Shown here: positions 61,239-64,000 of the stretch, piece after piece
Layout: each line of letters starts with the position of its first letter
How positions within the stretch are numbered: the stretch's first letter is position 1
Assembly (NCBI GenBank): GCA_020465985.1
Contig: JAANYP010006670.1
Span: 62,001 to 126,000, forward strand
Length of the DNA stretch: 64,000 bases
Direction of reading: 5' to 3'
DNA from: Centrapalus pauciflorus
Lineage: Eukaryota > Streptophyta > Magnoliopsida > Asterales > Asteraceae
Translations under genes and position numbers: made by a program
The notes under the pieces: generated by a model
What the model was told of the DNA's origin: nothing
Databases searched by the model: none
The model's input: the letters and a program-made list of their open reading frames with translations, nothing else

Positions 61239-61833
61239 TCTCTATAATTTATAAATACTAATAAAAGAGTAACTATACTCATTTCTTGTGAAGCCACAAG
61301 TCATCACCATTAATCGACACATGGCATTTATAGACTTTAAAAATAATTAATAAATTTAAATTATATTTATCAAAAACTAATATAATCTACTTTTAAATTC
61401 AAATAAACAAAATCTAATACTCTACTAATTTATTAATTATAATATAAGTTTAAAAAAAATATAAGAAAATAATTAGTATTTATACATATTTAGAAATATA
61501 TAAAATTAATAGGTTAAAATAAATAATAATATCATTCTTTATATACTTTTGTTTAAAAAAATAATATTTATACATTGACCTTTTAATTTATTATATTTTT
61601 ATGTATATTAAAAATATCCGTATAATACGCAGGTAATAAACTAGTTTATAAATAAAAAGGTAACTACTATTCTTATATATTCGTAAAACTAGAAAAATAA
61701 TAGTCATAACAAATAACAATGTTAATGATATACTTTTTGAAGTATTAATATCCTATAATTTTTAATTTGTATATTATTTATGCCAATTGTTTTTGTTAAA
61801 AATATCCATGTAATATGTGTCTAAATAAACTAG
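61239..61833 (+). mobile_element. Two adjacent non-autonomous Helitrons
   Basis: The first starts near TCTCTATAATTTATAAATAC (61239) and ends CGTATAATACGCAGGTAATAAACTAG|T at 61644. A second, shorter unit ends CCATGTAATATGTGTCTAAATAAACTAG|T-like at 61833 (the exact 5' end of this unit is unclear). The layout is as at 8735-9757 and 44957-45815. Confidence 0.55.
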
Positions 61834-61942
61834 TTAATTTGTATATGATTTGGGTTAAAACTCATATTTTATATATGTTAATTTAAAAAAAATCATAACA
61901 ACGTTATATTTATTATATTATAATTATTTACTTATTTGAATA

Positions 61943-62246
61943 TAGGGTTTATTATTAAAAAACATGTTTTTACGTTTTTTTTTACGTTTTCATCACTCCA
62001 TGTTAATTTTTTTTCATAAAAACCATCAATATTTTTTTTCTTTTTAATTCAGTGAAATTTGGATATTTGGACCCGGTTTTTTCAGTTTTTAAAAACCCGA
62101 TTTGCTAATTATAATTGGGCTCTATTAGGCAATTTTCACAAAACTAATAAAAATTAAATTAAAAAGTTTTTGGTGGAAAAAATAACATTGAGAGACGAAA
62201 ACACAAAAACCGTGAAAACATGTTGGTTTTACATAATAAACCCTTG
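61943..62246. repeat. Foldback MITE (related to 1157-1455)
   Basis: AGGGTTTATTATTAAAAAAC at the left and TACATAATAAACCCTT at the right. CCATGTTAATTTTTTTTCAT / AAAAAATAACATTGAGAG and CCCGGTTTTTTCAG / AAAAACCCGA are inverted inside. Confidence 0.7.
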
Positions 62247-62729
62247 AATATATACATTAAATTATAATGAATATTATCTAGTTTGAATTTAAATTAGAAT
62301 TTGATAATTCCATCTAAATAACAAATGACATTAAAAGTTTTAAGTCGGGTGATATTATGAATAATGACAAATAATTGATAATATTAATCTCTCACACACA
62401 TATATAGTTGAGGAATTAAAGGGTTTTGTTGTATCAACGATGTTTAGATCAACAGTTGATAAACATCGACGAATTTAGAAAAGTTCTACATAGAACCATT
62501 TTAGGATTATGAATTGCTTCCCTTCTGACCACCATTTGCTAACACAACCATGGCCAAGGCTCTGCCTTCTGGATCTCACGTTATCCCTATGACCCTTGCA
62601 CCCCTTGACCCTCACATGGATACGAGCCTGGACTTAGACCAGACTTAAACCAGCTTCCACAAGTATGCATTCCATACCTTCAAGCCTACACTAAGTGAAG
62701 ATCACATTGGTTTTTAGATGATCAAATGA
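62247..62729. other. Intergenic with a short coding-like fragment
   Basis: 62550-62700 is less AT-rich than its surroundings and reads MAKALPSGSHVIPMTLAP in one frame before stops. It may be a retroelement or gene fragment and is not recognised. Confidence 0.35.
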
Positions 62730-62737
62730 CACTACAA

Positions 62738-63369
62738 TAGGGATGGCAATGGGGCGGGGCGGGGATCTCAGTTCCCGTCCCCATCCCCGCTTCATAATCC
62801 TCTCCCTCATCCCCGGAATGAGTTCCTATTTCCATTCCCGTCCCAATCGGGGATCGGGGATCCCGTCGGGGAATCAGGTTTTTCAAGCTCCTAAAGATTA
62901 TTTAAATTTAAACTATAAATAGTAATTTAGTATAAAAATATATGTAAATAAACATTAAAAAAAATTAATTCAAACATATTTGAGGTATTTACATATATAA
63001 CCTATAATTTGTAATAAAACTAAAACAAAGAAATGGATGCAAAACATTTTTAAAACCAATGAAATGAAAAATAACAATAGTATTTTAAACTATAGAAAAG
63101 TCATATACAATGATATTTAATATATTATATAAAATGTAATGAATAATTTACATTGTAAAGTTAAATATATATAATAATTTATATTAAAACATAATTTATA
63201 ACTGGGGTCGGGGATTAAAGTGTCTCCCATCCCCGCCCCATCCCCATTAATTTAAATCGGGGATTCCCCGTCCCCATCCCCATCCCCGGTCAACTCGGGG
63301 ATTCCCCGGTCAAATCGGGGTCGGGTTACGGGTTTCCCGTCGGGGTTGGGTTTTTTTTTGCCATGCCTA
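62738..63369. mobile_element. hAT-type element with GC-rich ends, 8-bp target duplication
   Basis: CACTACAA flanks both sides (62730-62737 and 63370-63377). The ends TAGGGATGGCAA and TTGCCATGCCTA are inverted. Both ends are rich in CGGGGATCCCCG-type palindromes and CCATCCCC, while the middle is AT-rich. No transposase is present. Confidence 0.75.
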
Positions 63370-63539
63370 CACTACAATAAGATGATGATACATAATGAAT
63401 AACATATATAGTAAAATAGTTTTTAAATCATATTTATCTAAATCAGGTTATAATTTAATTTAAACTAAATCGAAATCTTTTCTTTATATTATAATAAAAT
63501 AGAACATTACGCCTTATTTTTTGTTTTCCACCATTTTAT

Positions 63540-64000
63540 AATTGTTCGTGCCTCAATCTCTGAAGTCCTCAACTGCAAAACAAGGGAAGCTCTAAGTGAA
63601 GGTCGAAGCAGGATTGTCCTGCGTCGACACTCCGATGCTTAAGTCAGTAAACGGTGATTGGAAAAATAGTGAGAGCGAATTTAGATTTAGATTTAGTGCG
63701 TACCTCATGAAGACGATGATAAGTTGTTATTTATACATTTCCTGTTTCACCTGGTAGATTTCTCCAATGGTGAGGTGACATCGGTCCAAATCCCTAACAG
63801 AATTAATTCATGCGTCTTTAGATTCTTTATGTTGACCTGGCCTGGTCACGTGCAATATACGCATGAACTCCCCCTCACTGGTCCACCTTGGCTTTTATAT
63901 TGTTAATTAATTTATGTCGACATTACCCTACGTCATCAAGTCCCCCAATTCCAGTATCTGGTACAATCCAGATGTTGAAATTCTAAGTTAAGTCTAAATA
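63540..64000. mobile_element. Possible LTR-retroelement fragment
   Basis: This block has much higher GC content than its surroundings, with GTCCTGCGTCGACACTCCGA and GATGCTTAAGTCAGT, reminiscent of plant LTR sequence. It has no open frame of note and is cut by the window end. No primer site or paired LTR is visible. Confidence 0.3.

Overview
The window is nuclear DNA of a flowering plant, most likely a eudicot. The evidence is AT-rich sequence, genes split by GT-AG introns, plant-type gene families, many MITEs, SINEs and Helitrons, and long (TA)n microsatellites. The repeat style would fit an asterid such as Asteraceae, but nothing here proves it. Six protein-coding genes, one tRNA gene and one captured gene fragment can be supported. 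Most of the remainder is transposable-element sequence, much of it nested.

Layout. 1-10.7 kb: repeats only, with a Helitron (755-1789) carrying a foldback MITE, a PIF/Harbinger-type element (2179-3574), a hAT relic with an 8-bp target duplication (5999-6763), and a degenerate copy of the lipoxygenase 5' region interrupted by a SINE and two Helitrons. 10.8-24.5 kb (+): a nine-exon plastid-type 13-lipoxygenase that joins in frame to 903 residues; introns 1 (7.0 kb) and 2 (2.5 kb) are full of MITEs. 25.3-29.2 kb (-): a thirteen-exon GH1 beta-glucosidase of 523 residues, convergent with the lipoxygenase. 29.9-31.1 kb: (TA)n and a ~217-bp tandem repeat. 31.6-34.8 kb: a 3.2-kb Helitron carrying the last three exons of a spinster-type (SPNS) transporter gene, frameshifted. 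34.8-39 kb: GATGCATC-rich MITEs, microsatellites and foldback elements. 39.2-39.6 kb (-): a small basic/acidic AT-hook protein whose 5' leader holds a threefold ~130-bp repeat. 41-46 kb: repeats and Helitrons. 47.3 kb (-): a 91-residue secreted peptide precursor with a CLE/IDA-like C-terminus. 49.1 kb (-): lipoyl(octanoyl) transferase (LIP2 type). 51.14 kb (+): tRNA-Asp(GTC). 52-53.9 kb: a Helitron with a MITE nested in it, and a foldback element. 54.6-60.0 kb (-): protein adenylyltransferase SelO, eight exons, 616 residues. 60-64 kb: MITEs, Helitrons, a GC-rich hAT-type element and a possible LTR-element fragment.

How the genes relate. The lipoxygenase (oxylipin/jasmonate precursor synthesis in plastids) and the beta-glucosidase (activation of glucosides, secreted or vacuolar) are both defence-type enzymes, but tail-to-tail adjacency does not imply joint function. 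LIP2 and SelO both have organellar, redox/lipoate-linked roles and lie about 5 kb apart; this may be chance. All exon boundaries were read by eye from GT-AG sites, frame continuity and family resemblance, without transcript data.
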